Assembly: GCA_040219735.1 (NCBI GenBank)
Contig: JAVJRX010000116.1
Length of the DNA: 64,000 nt
Strand: one strand, 5' to 3'
Source of the DNA: Coleofasciculus sp040219735
GTDB lineage: Bacteria; Cyanobacteriota; Cyanobacteriia; Cyanobacteriales; Coleofasciculaceae
Below are positions 9,214 through 15,645 of this stretch, in pieces. Position 1 is the stretch's first letter, and every line of letters starts with the position of its first letter. Below the pieces are notes generated by a model. The model searched no databases, had not been told where the DNA came from, and saw only the letters and a program-made list of their open reading frames with translations. The translations under genes and the position numbers were made by a program.

Positions 9214-9816
9214 GGTTTTGATTGTTAATTGGCGAGGAAAAACCCTCAACCTTTTATTGACCATTGTTTTGAATTTATACTATAGAATGGGGTTTAATTC
9301 AGTACTAAGTAGTTGGGCAAAAGAAAACGGCACTGTATGAAGGGTACTGTATGAAGTTTTGTAATCCTTGTCGGGTATCCGTTGTGGAGAAAGGCAAATC
9401 TGGGGGAGGGGGGTTTGCGATCGCGTCCAATCAAGAGTGATTCTTCCATCCTGTTTTGACCATTTTAAATAAACCGCTATTTTGGCAACTTGCCATCCCA
9501 TCGATGACAGTCGTATTGCCGAAGCTCTATCTTTTGTTCTTTGATTGACCTAGCTGTCTCGACTTAATTCACATAATGTTTCTTCTTGATGAAGAGTTAA
9601 AAATACTCTTCGTGGGGGAGATAACATAAAAAAGCCACTAATCTTTCTGTTCAATTCTCTCATAATTACCGACCGAATACCAACAAATATTCAAAACAGT
9701 ATTTTGCCATTAAACTGTGCTGTCACGCCTCTAACCTTGTGTATTAGTAAAATGCCAAACTCTTAAGCCTGAGTATTTACAGCAAATCTGCATAAGTGAT
9801 TTAAATGATGAAAAGT
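9214..9816. other. Intergenic spacer within the inserted segment
   Basis: About 600 bp between the upp remnant and the acyltransferase stop. The only open frame (9280-9501, minus) has no family resemblance and no good start. No transposase, terminal inverted repeat or RNA gene is visible. Confidence 0.5.
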
Positions 9817-10854
9817 TTATTTGGCTGATTTATTAGGAACAGTATCTTGTTTGAAATCTCCCAAGAATAATTTGCGTAGGTTTTTATTGAGTGATATTAT
9901 TTTGTATAGTAAATAAGGTATGATCAAGGCAATAATTATTCTCGCCAGTTCATTTTCTATATTAAATACATTTTTTAACGTGAGTAATACTAATAAATGT
10001 AAATACATTATCACTAGAGAACTTTTGCCAAGTTCCATTAAAATATTCTCAATATATCTAAAATTTCCAATCCATTTAGATGTATTTTGTACAAGGATTA
10101 TCCCAGAAGTTGCCAGCAATATATTTACAATGAAAATTCCATACATTTTTATTTTCATATTGAGAATTAAATTTAGTTTCAGCCAGTGAGCCAATATAAT
10201 CCCTGTTGCAAATATTATAATGGCGGCTAAATTGATTATTTTTTGATTACTATTGGTTGGATATCTAGCAGAGAGATGTCCCAGGCAGTAAAATGGCAAA
10301 GCCATTGCTACTACATTAATGTTCCAGGGAAAATTTACACCTTTTAAAAACCATTGATCTAACATAGCCAAACAGTAAAAACTGATTATTACTCCGAAAA
10401 AAAGCATTTTTCTGGAGCCAAATTTATTATAAATTAAATTATAAAACTGTTGTGTAAAGAATAGGCAAGTTATAAACCAAAAAACCCCAAACCAGCCCCA
10501 AAGATTATTGCCTCCATAAAGTTTATAAATTGATACGCCAATTATTTTACGAATCCAGTCAATTTCCGGATCTTGATCTTGAAACATTTGGATTGTATAG
10601 CTAGTATACTCAGGAATGCTAAGCAAAACAAGAAATACCATATAAGGAACAAGAAAATAAATTAGTTTGACTTTTAGGAATTTTATATAATCAGTTCTAG
10701 GCTTATAAAAATATCCACTAAGGAAAAAAAATAAGGGCATATTAAACCACAATAAATATTCTTTTATAGCAATATTTGTGTGTACTATAACAACCGTAAT
10801 TATGCCAATACCTCTACATACATCGAGCCATTTAATTCGATTTTTTGTTAACAC
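9817..10854 (-). CDS. Acyltransferase family 3 membrane protein
   Basis: 345 residues with a GTG start at 10854 preceded by AGGT. The N-terminus RIKWLDVCRGIGIITVVIVH is the typical first helix of acyltransferase_3 proteins, with the Arg and His conserved in surface-polysaccharide acetylases. Another motif, FNMPLFFFLSGYFYKPR, follows, and about ten membrane helices are present. The last residues (NLRKLFLGDFKQDTVPNKSAK, partly quoted) are cytosolic-like. The gene is very AT-rich and lies entirely between the two copies of the 128-bp repeat, that is, inside a segment inserted between upp and its former neighbour. A role in O-acetylation of capsule or exopolysaccharide is likely; the substrate is not known. 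Confidence 0.87.
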   Translation of the reverse strand: MLTKNRIKWLDVCRGIGIITVVIVHTNIAIKEYLLWFNMPLFFFLSGYFYKPRTDYIKFLKVKLIYFLVPYMVFLVLLSIPEYTSYTIQMFQDQDPEIDWIRKIIGVSIYKLYGGNNLWGWFGVFWFITCLFFTQQFYNLIYNKFGSRKMLFFGVIISFYCLAMLDQWFLKGVNFPWNINVVAMALPFYCLGHLSARYPTNSNQKIINLAAIIIFATGIILAHWLKLNLILNMKIKMYGIFIVNILLATSGIILVQNTSKWIGNFRYIENILMELGKSSLVIMYLHLLVLLTLKNVFNIENELARIIIALIIPYLLYKIISLNKNLRKLFLGDFKQDTVPNKSAK

Positions 10855-10913
10855 AGTTTATCTACCTATAAATTGCATTATTTTACGGATGAAGCTATTA
10901 ATTGGAGTCGAAT

Positions 10914-10981
10914 AGATATCTCCGGAAATACTCTGAAATCATTATTCTGTCTAGGTTAAAATCTCATTTCCGGAGATGTCT
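10914..10981. repeat. 16-bp inverted repeat with 36-base loop
   Basis: Arms AGATATCTCCGGAAAT (10914-10929) and ATTTCCGGAGATGTCT (10966-10981), one G-T pair short of perfect. It lies downstream of upp (minus strand) and just before the acyltransferase start, close to the right 128-bp repeat. Could be a terminator stem for upp or an end of a small mobile unit. Confidence 0.7.
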
Positions 10982-11008
10982 AATGCCTTTCTTGTGAAAT
11001 TATAGTGC

Positions 11009-11136
11009 GATTCATGACAGATGTCGATGGTGCAACACAAAGCTTACTGCTATTTTGTCCCAAACAGGCGATCGCCTGCATCCCCAAGTCCGGGCAAAAT
11101 ATAGCCATGCTCGTCTAAGCTTTCATCAATAGCGGC
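11009..11136. repeat. 128-bp direct repeat, right copy
   Basis: The copy belonging to the intact upp gene (last 29 codons plus 41 bp after the stop). It retains a degenerate version of the lyase start region (CAT at 11013-11015), which shows that the duplicated block began in the lyase start codon. Confidence 0.93.
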
Positions 11137-11685
11137 AGTATACAGAGGGACTTCAGGATGATGATCATGGAAATTCGCGATTCCCTCCGGTGCAGCTAAC
11201 AAGCACAAAAACTTGATGGACAACGGGATAAAATCCTTCACCCGATCCACGGCGGCTACGGCTGTATTCCCTGTCGCCACCATGGGATCAACAACCAAAA
11301 TGTCTCGGTGTTCGATATCATGAGGCAGTTTGCAATAATATTCAATCGGAATCCGAGTCGTGGGTTCACGATACAAGCCAATATGCCCCAAGCGGGCGGA
11401 AGGAATCAGTTCTAAGATACCATCAACCAGCCCTTGCCCTGCCCGCATAATCGAAACAATCACCATTTTCTTATCCGAAGCCAGCATGGGAGCGTGCATG
11501 GGAGCCAAGGGTGTTTTAATCGCTGCGTATTTAAGCGGTAAGTCCCGTGTTACCTCGTAAGCCAGCAAGCTACCAACTTCTTTCATCAGTTGACGAAACT
11601 TAGCCGTACTGGTATCCGCCTGACGCATAAGGGTTAGCTTGTGTTGCACGAATGGGTGATCGATTACTGTAACTTGAGGAGTCAT
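11050..11685 (-). CDS. upp: Uracil phosphoribosyltransferase
   Basis: Converts uracil and PRPP to UMP in pyrimidine salvage. 211 residues, the normal length. The PRPP loop is seen in DPMVATGNTAVAAVDRVKD (about residue 130), the flexible-loop arginine region in IGLYREPTTRIPIEYYCKLP, and the uracil-binding C-terminus in ILPGLGDAGDRLFGT. ATG at 11685 follows a weak purine stretch. In the yeast URC pathway (URC6/urg2) the same enzyme makes the UMP that enters uracil degradation, and here urc4 and urc1 lie upstream on the same strand. A plain salvage role is equally possible. Its 3' end has been duplicated at 9127. Confidence 0.96.
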   Translation of the reverse strand: MTPQVTVIDHPFVQHKLTLMRQADTSTAKFRQLMKEVGSLLAYEVTRDLPLKYAAIKTPLAPMHAPMLASDKKMVIVSIMRAGQGLVDGILELIPSARLGHIGLYREPTTRIPIEYYCKLPHDIEHRDILVVDPMVATGNTAVAAVDRVKDFIPLSIKFLCLLAAPEGIANFHDHHPEVPLYTAAIDESLDEHGYILPGLGDAGDRLFGTK

Positions 11686-11962
11686 CTGTTAATAGTAGAC
11701 AGCTTTTTATCTGTATAGAAGTTAATCTTCATGTCCTGAGAGTATACCACTCCTGTTGCCAAATCACAGTCCAGGAAGGAATACAGTATAAACTATACGT
11801 TGATCATGTATTTATTAATTCATCATAATCAATACAAAAACAAGAATAGTATTATAGGTTTTCTGTCGCTAAATAAGATTTATTCAAGTTATGTTTAAAA
11901 TTGCCCCTACCGTGGATAGGGTGGCTATTTAAGTCCTGATAGTTTTACTTAGCCTGATCCGG

Positions 11963-12190
11963 TTAACTATCTGGAACTCCAAATTGATCGGGTAACTCAT
12001 CAGACGTAATTTTCAAAATTTTCAGTAAAGTCTTGTACTGAACAGGGGTAAGTTTTGGCACTGATCGCCCTGCTTCCCAATTCCTTATGGTTGTTTCCGT
12101 TACGCCGAGTGCATCCGCTAACTGCTTTTGGGTGAGAAATTGTCGCACTCTTAGTCTCATTAGCGGCGATCGTTCAGGTTTGTCGGTCAT
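11963..12190 (-). CDS. XRE-family helix-turn-helix regulator
   Basis: 75-residue single-domain DNA-binding protein. The HTH is clear: LTQKQLADALGVTETTIRNW followed by EAGRSVPKLTPVQYKTLLKIL. There is no effector domain, so it resembles short Cro/CI-type repressors and stand-alone antitoxin-like regulators. No toxin-like partner overlaps it; the next gene downstream is upp after 277 bp, and the RHH genes lie upstream. Two direct repeats GCGTAAATT just before the start codon could be its own operator. Which genes it controls is unknown. Confidence 0.85.
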   Translation of the reverse strand: MTDKPERSPLMRLRVRQFLTQKQLADALGVTETTIRNWEAGRSVPKLTPVQYKTLLKILKITSDELPDQFGVPDS

Positions 12191-12192
12191 TT

Positions 12193-12222
12193 GCGTAAAT
12201 TAGTTGACGGTTAGCGTAAATT
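12193..12222. promoter_or_regulatory. Putative operator: GCGTAAATT direct repeats
   Basis: Two exact copies of GCGTAAATT at 12193-12201 and 12214-12222, start to start 21 bp (two helical turns), 3 bp upstream of the XRE gene start. A related inverted half-site TTTTACGC occurs near 12319. The arrangement suits a repressor binding one DNA face. Inference only. Confidence 0.45.
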
Positions 12223-12431
12223 GCTTTACTCTAGGCATAGACAGACTAAAGAAAGACAGCGCTCATTGAACCAGAGAAAGCGTTCTAGAGTATTGCTGCC
12301 TTTTCTCAATCCGTTGTCATTTTACGCACTCATGCGATCGCATGAGTGTAAATCTATCTGGAATTAATCAGGACAATTCATGAACCGCAATCTTTTATCC
12401 AACTATTTTAGACCGACCCAACCCACCAGTT

Positions 12432-12626
12432 CTATTGTTCCTCATCACTGGTGTTATTCATGCGATCGCCAACCTTGTCTTCCTCGTCGAAGTCTTCACG
12501 GGTTTTTTGCTGCAAATCCCGGTATAGCTGTTGAAGACAGCTAAGCCGCGCCCTCAATCGAGGTAACTTCTGTTCCAGATATGCCAATTCCTCTTGGGTT
12601 TCCAAGATTAATTGGCTGAGGATTCC
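12432..12626 (-). CDS. Coiled-coil tail of RHH protein A (-1 frame)
   Basis: Open frame in -1 relative to the RHH gene at 12608-12823. If ribosomes slip on the GGGGG run at 12625-12629 after Leu-Gly, they continue as GGILSQLILETQEELAYLEQ and on through a heptad-rich segment (LPRLRARLSCLQQLYRDLQQ) to an acidic end, DFDEEDKVGDRMNNTSDEEQ. A matching tail (GGILRQLIEEN..., ending in GENLDDEDKVSDEEGE) exists in the same place and frame behind the neighbouring RHH gene. There is no convincing independent start: only a TTG at 12749 inside the RHH gene. Fused product would be about 130 residues. Alternatives are a separate overlapping gene or a base missing from a G6 run. Confidence 0.6.
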   Translation of the reverse strand, partial: GILSQLILETQEELAYLEQKLPRLRARLSCLQQLYRDLQQKTREDFDEEDKVGDRMNNTSDEEQ

Positions 12627-12823
12627 CCCAGATATTTCGCCTTTTGAAAACCTTGTAAGTCTTGTGGATTTTGGACTCTGGATATTTGGGTGATCAGTTC
12701 CGTGCGGGTCATTCCCAGACTGGCTGCTAGCTGATTGAGGTTTTCCCAATCCTTGGGTTCGAGCCGTATCCCCACGCTGATTGTCTTCCGGTCTGATTTC
12801 GGTCTACCACGTTTGTTTGTCAT
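12608..12823 (-). CDS. Ribbon-helix-helix DNA-binding protein A
   Basis: 71 residues in the zero frame. The N-terminus NKRGRPKSDRKTISVGIRLE contains an AT-hook-like RGRP followed by the RHH beta strand. Two helices follow (PKDWENLNQLAASLG and TRTELITQISR), and the frame ends in KAKYLGESSAN. RHH proteins bind DNA as dimers and are common as antitoxins, partition factors and repressors. The ATG at 12823 overlaps the TGA of the upstream coiled-coil frame (ATGA), and that frame's end supplies the Shine-Dalgarno AAGGAG. The two are therefore translationally coupled, which implies the upstream -1 frame is really translated. Paralogue of 12978-13196. Confidence 0.75.
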   Translation of the reverse strand: MTNKRGRPKSDRKTISVGIRLEPKDWENLNQLAASLGMTRTELITQISRVQNPQDLQGFQKAKYLGESSAN

Positions 12824-12996
12824 TCTCCTTCCTCGTCGCTAACCTTGTCCTCATCATCAAGGTTTTCGCCCGTCTTTACCCTTAACTGGTCAAACAGTTC
12901 TTCAAGCTGGCGCTGCCTTTTTTCCAGCCGTTCCACTTCTGATCGGTAATGAGCCAACTGAATCGCGTTCTCCTCTATCAGTTGGCGAAGGATTCC
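12820..12996 (-). CDS. Coiled-coil tail of RHH protein B (-1 frame)
   Basis: Continuation of RHH gene B after a -1 shift at the GGGGG run 12995-12999. It reads GGILRQLIEENAIQLAHYRS, then a coiled-coil rich segment (EVERLEKRQRQLEELFDQLR) and an acidic end (GENLDDEDKVSDEEGE). Its TGA overlaps the ATG of RHH gene A by four bases, and its last codons contain A's ribosome-binding site. This is good evidence that translation reaches this point. Upstream in this frame there is no ATG or TTG near the junction, only a GTG with no spaced Shine-Dalgarno. Fused length would be about 125 residues. Confidence 0.62.
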   Translation of the reverse strand, partial: GILRQLIEENAIQLAHYRSEVERLEKRQRQLEELFDQLRVKTGENLDDEDKVSDEEGE

Positions 12997-13196
12997 CCCA
13001 GAAATCGTTCTTCGGCTAGTTGCGAAAGGTTCTCCTGAATCTCTCCTCTGGCAAATCGCTCCACCAGTTCTGATCTGGTTATTCCCAGTTGCTGCGCTTG
13101 AGATTGTAGAAGCGTCCACCCCTTCGGCGTAATCATCAGCGATACGTTTTTTGCGTTTTCCCTGGCTGACTTGGGTCTGCCGCGCTTGCTCGTCAT
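12978..13196 (-). CDS. Ribbon-helix-helix DNA-binding protein B
   Basis: 72 residues, paralogous to gene A: SKRGRPKSARENAKNVSLMI at the N-terminus, helices PKGWTLLQSQAQQLG and TRSELVERFAR, end EERFLGESFAN. The ATG at 13196 defines the first gene of a minus-strand pair. The 14 bases TCTGGGGGAATCCT around the presumed slip site are identical in both genes although flanking bases differ. An upstream frame open to 13314 overlaps this gene but has no recognisable content. Target unknown; divergent from the hypothetical gene at 13409, so it may repress the shared spacer. Confidence 0.75.
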   Translation of the reverse strand: MTSKRGRPKSARENAKNVSLMITPKGWTLLQSQAQQLGITRSELVERFARGEIQENLSQLAEERFLGESFAN

Positions 13197-13408
13197 ACTT
13201 TTTTGAATGTGCCATAACCTGTCTGTGCATTATCTCATATATACAAATAGGATATTGACTTTTTATTATTACATACATAAAATATAAATACCGATTTTTA
13301 CATACGTCGATCAAACAAGTTCAGGCGATCGCGTAACAGAGCGCTGCGATTTCACAAGGCGCACAGGGCGGATCGCTCTTGTGTGACAACCTTATCCAGC
13401 TTTTGACG

Positions 13409-14014
13409 ATGAAACACTCCGACTGGCTACGCCTTCAATCCGAAGGCGAGAGCGTCTGTGCAATTTTGCGCCAACAAGGTTATGTCTACCGCAAACAGAC
13501 TCGACGCCTATCCTGGAAACTTTCTAAAACGGGTCAAAACGATTACATGCTCAGATGGCTACCAGCACCCATCAACGAATGGAATTTGATGCCCAAGGAT
13601 ACCAGCCCACAATGGGAACAGCTTTGGCAACTCATTGAACGCACCTTAAGCACTATCAAAGGGGAAGCCAGGAAAACTCTGCCCAAACCCACTTCACAAC
13701 CAGAAAATAACTCCCGCCCTTGGGCAATTATCCGACTCCTACCTGATGCCAGACGGCATACAGTGGCGAGATTTTTCAACCGTCAAGATGCAGAGGATTA
13801 CCGACGCTTTCTCAAGCGTTTTATACCGGATGCTGAATTTGAAGTCTTTTTCGATGTGCCCAACGAACAATTCTTAAATATTCCCGCTTCCCTCATCGTA
13901 AAAGTAGAATCCTGGCTCTATGTTATCTTTGTCCATCGCCTGGATAAAGGAGGACAATTCATCAGCTATCGTCAGATGGAAGAATGGAAAAATGCTTTCA
14001 GAGTAGGTTTGTAG
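13409..14014 (+). CDS. Hypothetical protein
   Basis: 201 residues from the ATG at 13409 (a TTG at 13379 would add ten residues; neither has a clear Shine-Dalgarno). I do not recognise the family. It is soluble, basic and aromatic-rich. The N-terminal part (DWLRLQSEGESVCAILRQQG) looks helical, a Pro/Ser-rich stretch (LPKPTSQPENNSRP) forms a likely linker near residue 95, and the second half (WAIIRLLPDARRHTVARFFN, DAEDYRRFLKRFIPDAEFEV) has an alternating strand-helix pattern. Its position divergent from the RHH pair, in a region of repeats and toxin-antitoxin genes, suggests an accessory cargo gene. Confidence 0.6.
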   Translation: MKHSDWLRLQSEGESVCAILRQQGYVYRKQTRRLSWKLSKTGQNDYMLRWLPAPINEWNLMPKDTSPQWEQLWQLIERTLSTIKGEARKTLPKPTSQPENNSRPWAIIRLLPDARRHTVARFFNRQDAEDYRRFLKRFIPDAEFEVFFDVPNEQFLNIPASLIVKVESWLYVIFVHRLDKGGQFISYRQMEEWKNAFRVGL

Positions 14015-14091
14015 TTGCGCTGTCTTCACCTCCATCCCTCGCTTCGCCTATTACCAACGCCTAATTAAGTGACATTTTACTTAAGAAATCA

Positions 14092-14190
14092 CCCCCTGCA
14101 AGAGGAGGCGATTGAAATCGCTGCTACACAAACAAAGTCCGCCTGCGCGGACTAGGTTATAACGGGGGTAGTTAACCCGTATTTGGTATT
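14092..14190. repeat. MITE-like repeat family C, copy 1
   Basis: Contains CCCTGCAAGAGGAGGCGATT, a small palindromic core GTCCGCCTGCGCGGAC, then AACGGGGGTAGTTAACCCG and ATTTGGTAT. Other copies are at 34869-34987 and, inverted, at 59193-59300. No coding capacity. Confidence 0.82.
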
Positions 14191-14216
14191 AAAACGCTAC
14201 TTAGTATTAGACTTGA

Positions 14217-14320
14217 TTTTAAGAGCGATCGCGCTTATTTTGCATTGATGTTGGATTGGAGTGGATGTTGGGTTTCGGCGCGTCAACCCAACCTACAGTG
14301 ATAGGCGATAGCACTATCCT
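14217..14320. repeat. Repeat family D, copy 1 (left of higBA)
   Basis: Begins at a GCGATCGC site, continues through TTGATGTTGGA and has an inverted-repeat core GTTGGGTTTC...GTCAACCCAAC. It resembles 15535-15630 over about 100 bp in the same orientation; a shorter copy lies at 59091. Confidence 0.75.
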
Positions 14321-14327
14321 GCAATCG

Positions 14328-14726
14328 TTAGATAAACAGCGCTGGCGAAATCTGGAAGTAATCGCCAAGTGCCTTAGCTTGTGCTTTACTAATGAATCGC
14401 TTGCCATTTACCACTTCAGACACTACACCACTCGATCCAATAACACCCACCAAGTCAGCTTGACGAGTGCCACTGGATTCCATGATGTGTTGGAGAATTT
14501 CATGAGGTGCAGCTTGATCCATCGGATAGTTCTGTTCCTCATAGGCTTCAATCAGCGTTACGAGCAACTTGTGTAACGCTTTCTCCTCTGGAGTTCGGTT
14601 TTTGGCAAAGGTTAGCCGTTCTGCCTCTGCTAGAGCGCGATCATACTCCTGTTCTGTCTCAATCACTTTGGGCGCGACTTGTGCGAGTAGATGGCGATAA
14701 GCGTCTTGGTCAAAAGTAAGGATCAT
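14328..14726 (-). CDS. higA: HigA-family antitoxin with HTH
   Basis: 132 residues from ATG 14726. The N-terminal part (LTFDQDAYRHLLAQVAPKVI, then RTPEEKALHKLLVTLIEAYE) is the helical segment typical of this HigA branch. The C-terminal HTH reads SSGTRQADLVGVIGSSGVVS followed by EVVNGKRFISKAQAKALGDY. It should bind and neutralise the upstream-encoded HigB-like RNase and repress the shared promoter. The start lies 17 bp inside the end of the toxin gene, as expected for higBA, where the toxin comes first. Confidence 0.88.
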   Translation of the reverse strand: MILTFDQDAYRHLLAQVAPKVIETEQEYDRALAEAERLTFAKNRTPEEKALHKLLVTLIEAYEEQNYPMDQAAPHEILQHIMESSGTRQADLVGVIGSSGVVSEVVNGKRFISKAQAKALGDYFQISPALFI

Positions 14727-15009
14727 TTTTCCACTTGCCTTTGTCGTATTCGGCATGAGTTAAAAAATATTTGTAGTAAATTGTTTGATTTTCGTAGTCG
14801 ATACCAACAATCAGACGATAGTCATTGCCTTTGAGATTAAAAACGGTAAAGTTCCCAACCGCTTCAGCGTCTCGGTAAATTTTCCGAACGTCCTCTAAGT
14901 TTTGCCATTGTGCCTTCTTGAGTGTTGCGTACCATGCATCAATTTGGTTTTTGACATCGGGGTACTGGGCAGCATTAGTACGAAGGTTACTAATTGCAAT
15001 TAGGTGCAT
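14710..15009 (-). CDS. higB: HigB-family mRNA interferase toxin
   Basis: 99 residues, RelE-superfamily fold of the HigB_toxin type. It has the conserved core NFTVFNLKGNDYRLIVGIDY and the C-terminal YYKYFLTHAEYDKGKWKNDP, where the His-Asp/Lys pattern is typical of this family. Such toxins cut mRNA on the ribosome. The ATG at 15009 gives the complete family length; the stop overlaps higA. The pair sits between two direct copies of repeat family D in the middle of the split uracil locus, so it was probably acquired as a module. Confidence 0.88.
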   Translation of the reverse strand: MHLIAISNLRTNAAQYPDVKNQIDAWYATLKKAQWQNLEDVRKIYRDAEAVGNFTVFNLKGNDYRLIVGIDYENQTIYYKYFLTHAEYDKGKWKNDPYF

Positions 15010-15176
15010 ATGTCTTTACTTTAGTTTCTAGTGTCATAGGCAGGAAGAGATCGGATTTAGTATCATTCAGTTCATGCGGGTACATATCACTTTTTAGGCT
15101 GAGTTTGAGGTACGAAACCCAACTCAGCGGGTTAGTGTGAACATTATTTGCTTTCTCGAATATGCTCCCGTATACC

Positions 15177-15199
15177 AATACTCTCATTTTGAGAGTATT
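15177..15199. promoter_or_regulatory. Perfect palindrome upstream of higBA
   Basis: AATACTCTCA and TGAGAGTATT separated by TTT, 168 bp before the higB start. The size and symmetry fit an operator for a HigA-type repressor dimer; the T-run on the plus strand also allows a terminator reading. Confidence 0.5.
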
Positions 15200-15244
15200 T
15201 TGTCAAGATGGGATAACTCTATACTTACCCAAGAACAACGCTAA

Positions 15245-15270
15245 TGGGGGTTCGATTCCCCCACTCCGCA
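15245..15270 (+). other. Isolated 3' end of a tRNA gene
   Basis: GGGGG-TTCGATT-CCCCC is a perfect T arm with a canonical TTCGA loop, followed by ACTCCGC and discriminator-like A, the 3' strand of an acceptor stem. The matching 5' half (GCGGAGT...), D arm and anticodon arm are absent upstream. This is what integration into a tRNA gene leaves behind. No integrase is in the window. Confidence 0.65.
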
Positions 15271-15534
15271 CTTCTCGTATCTTAGTTTACGCCAAGTAAT
15301 AGTAAGTTGTACGTAAGTTAAGTTGTCTGGCATCACTGCCCTAACGATTTAAGCGATCGCCACTTTCAAGCGCTGGAGGTAAAGACTCTTTCTGGAAGGG
15401 AGTTTGAAACATTGATTGCTGTTGTCGCTAGTGTTGATGTCTCTATCCCTAGATCCTATCTGCTATCATCCGATATTCCCACAACTCGACTAAGCGCGAT
15501 CGCATGGTTGATGGCGAAGACAGCGCCACTACAA

Positions 15535-15630
15535 AATAAGCGCGATCGCGACATTTGGTGTTGATGTTGGAGGAGAGTGAATATTGGGTTTCCTACGTCA
15601 ACCCAACCTACGGCAATGGGCGATCGCACC
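15535..15630. repeat. Repeat family D, copy 2 (right of higBA)
   Basis: About three-quarters identical to 14217-14320 and in the same orientation, with the core TTGGGTTTCCTACGTCAACC flanked by GCGATCGC sites on both sides. Its right end abuts the urc4 stop codon. Confidence 0.75.
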
Positions 15631-15645
15631 GACTGATTATTTCGT

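Noticed and set aside
9280..9501. 73-codon minus-strand ORF in the insert between upp remnant and acyltransferase
   Set aside because: No family resemblance, low-complexity composition and no Shine-Dalgarno; probably chance.
12997..13314. Long N-terminal extension of the RHH-B coiled-coil frame (open to 13314)
   Set aside because: It overlaps the RHH gene in another frame and has no domain-like content; the coiled coil is better explained by a frameshift from the RHH frame.
13409..14014. Toxin partner of the RHH genes
   Set aside because: It is divergent, not co-transcribed with them, and shows no toxin-family motif.
15245..15270. Complete tRNA or tmRNA gene
   Set aside because: Only the T arm and acceptor 3' strand are present; no 5' half or anticodon arm in the preceding 300 bases.
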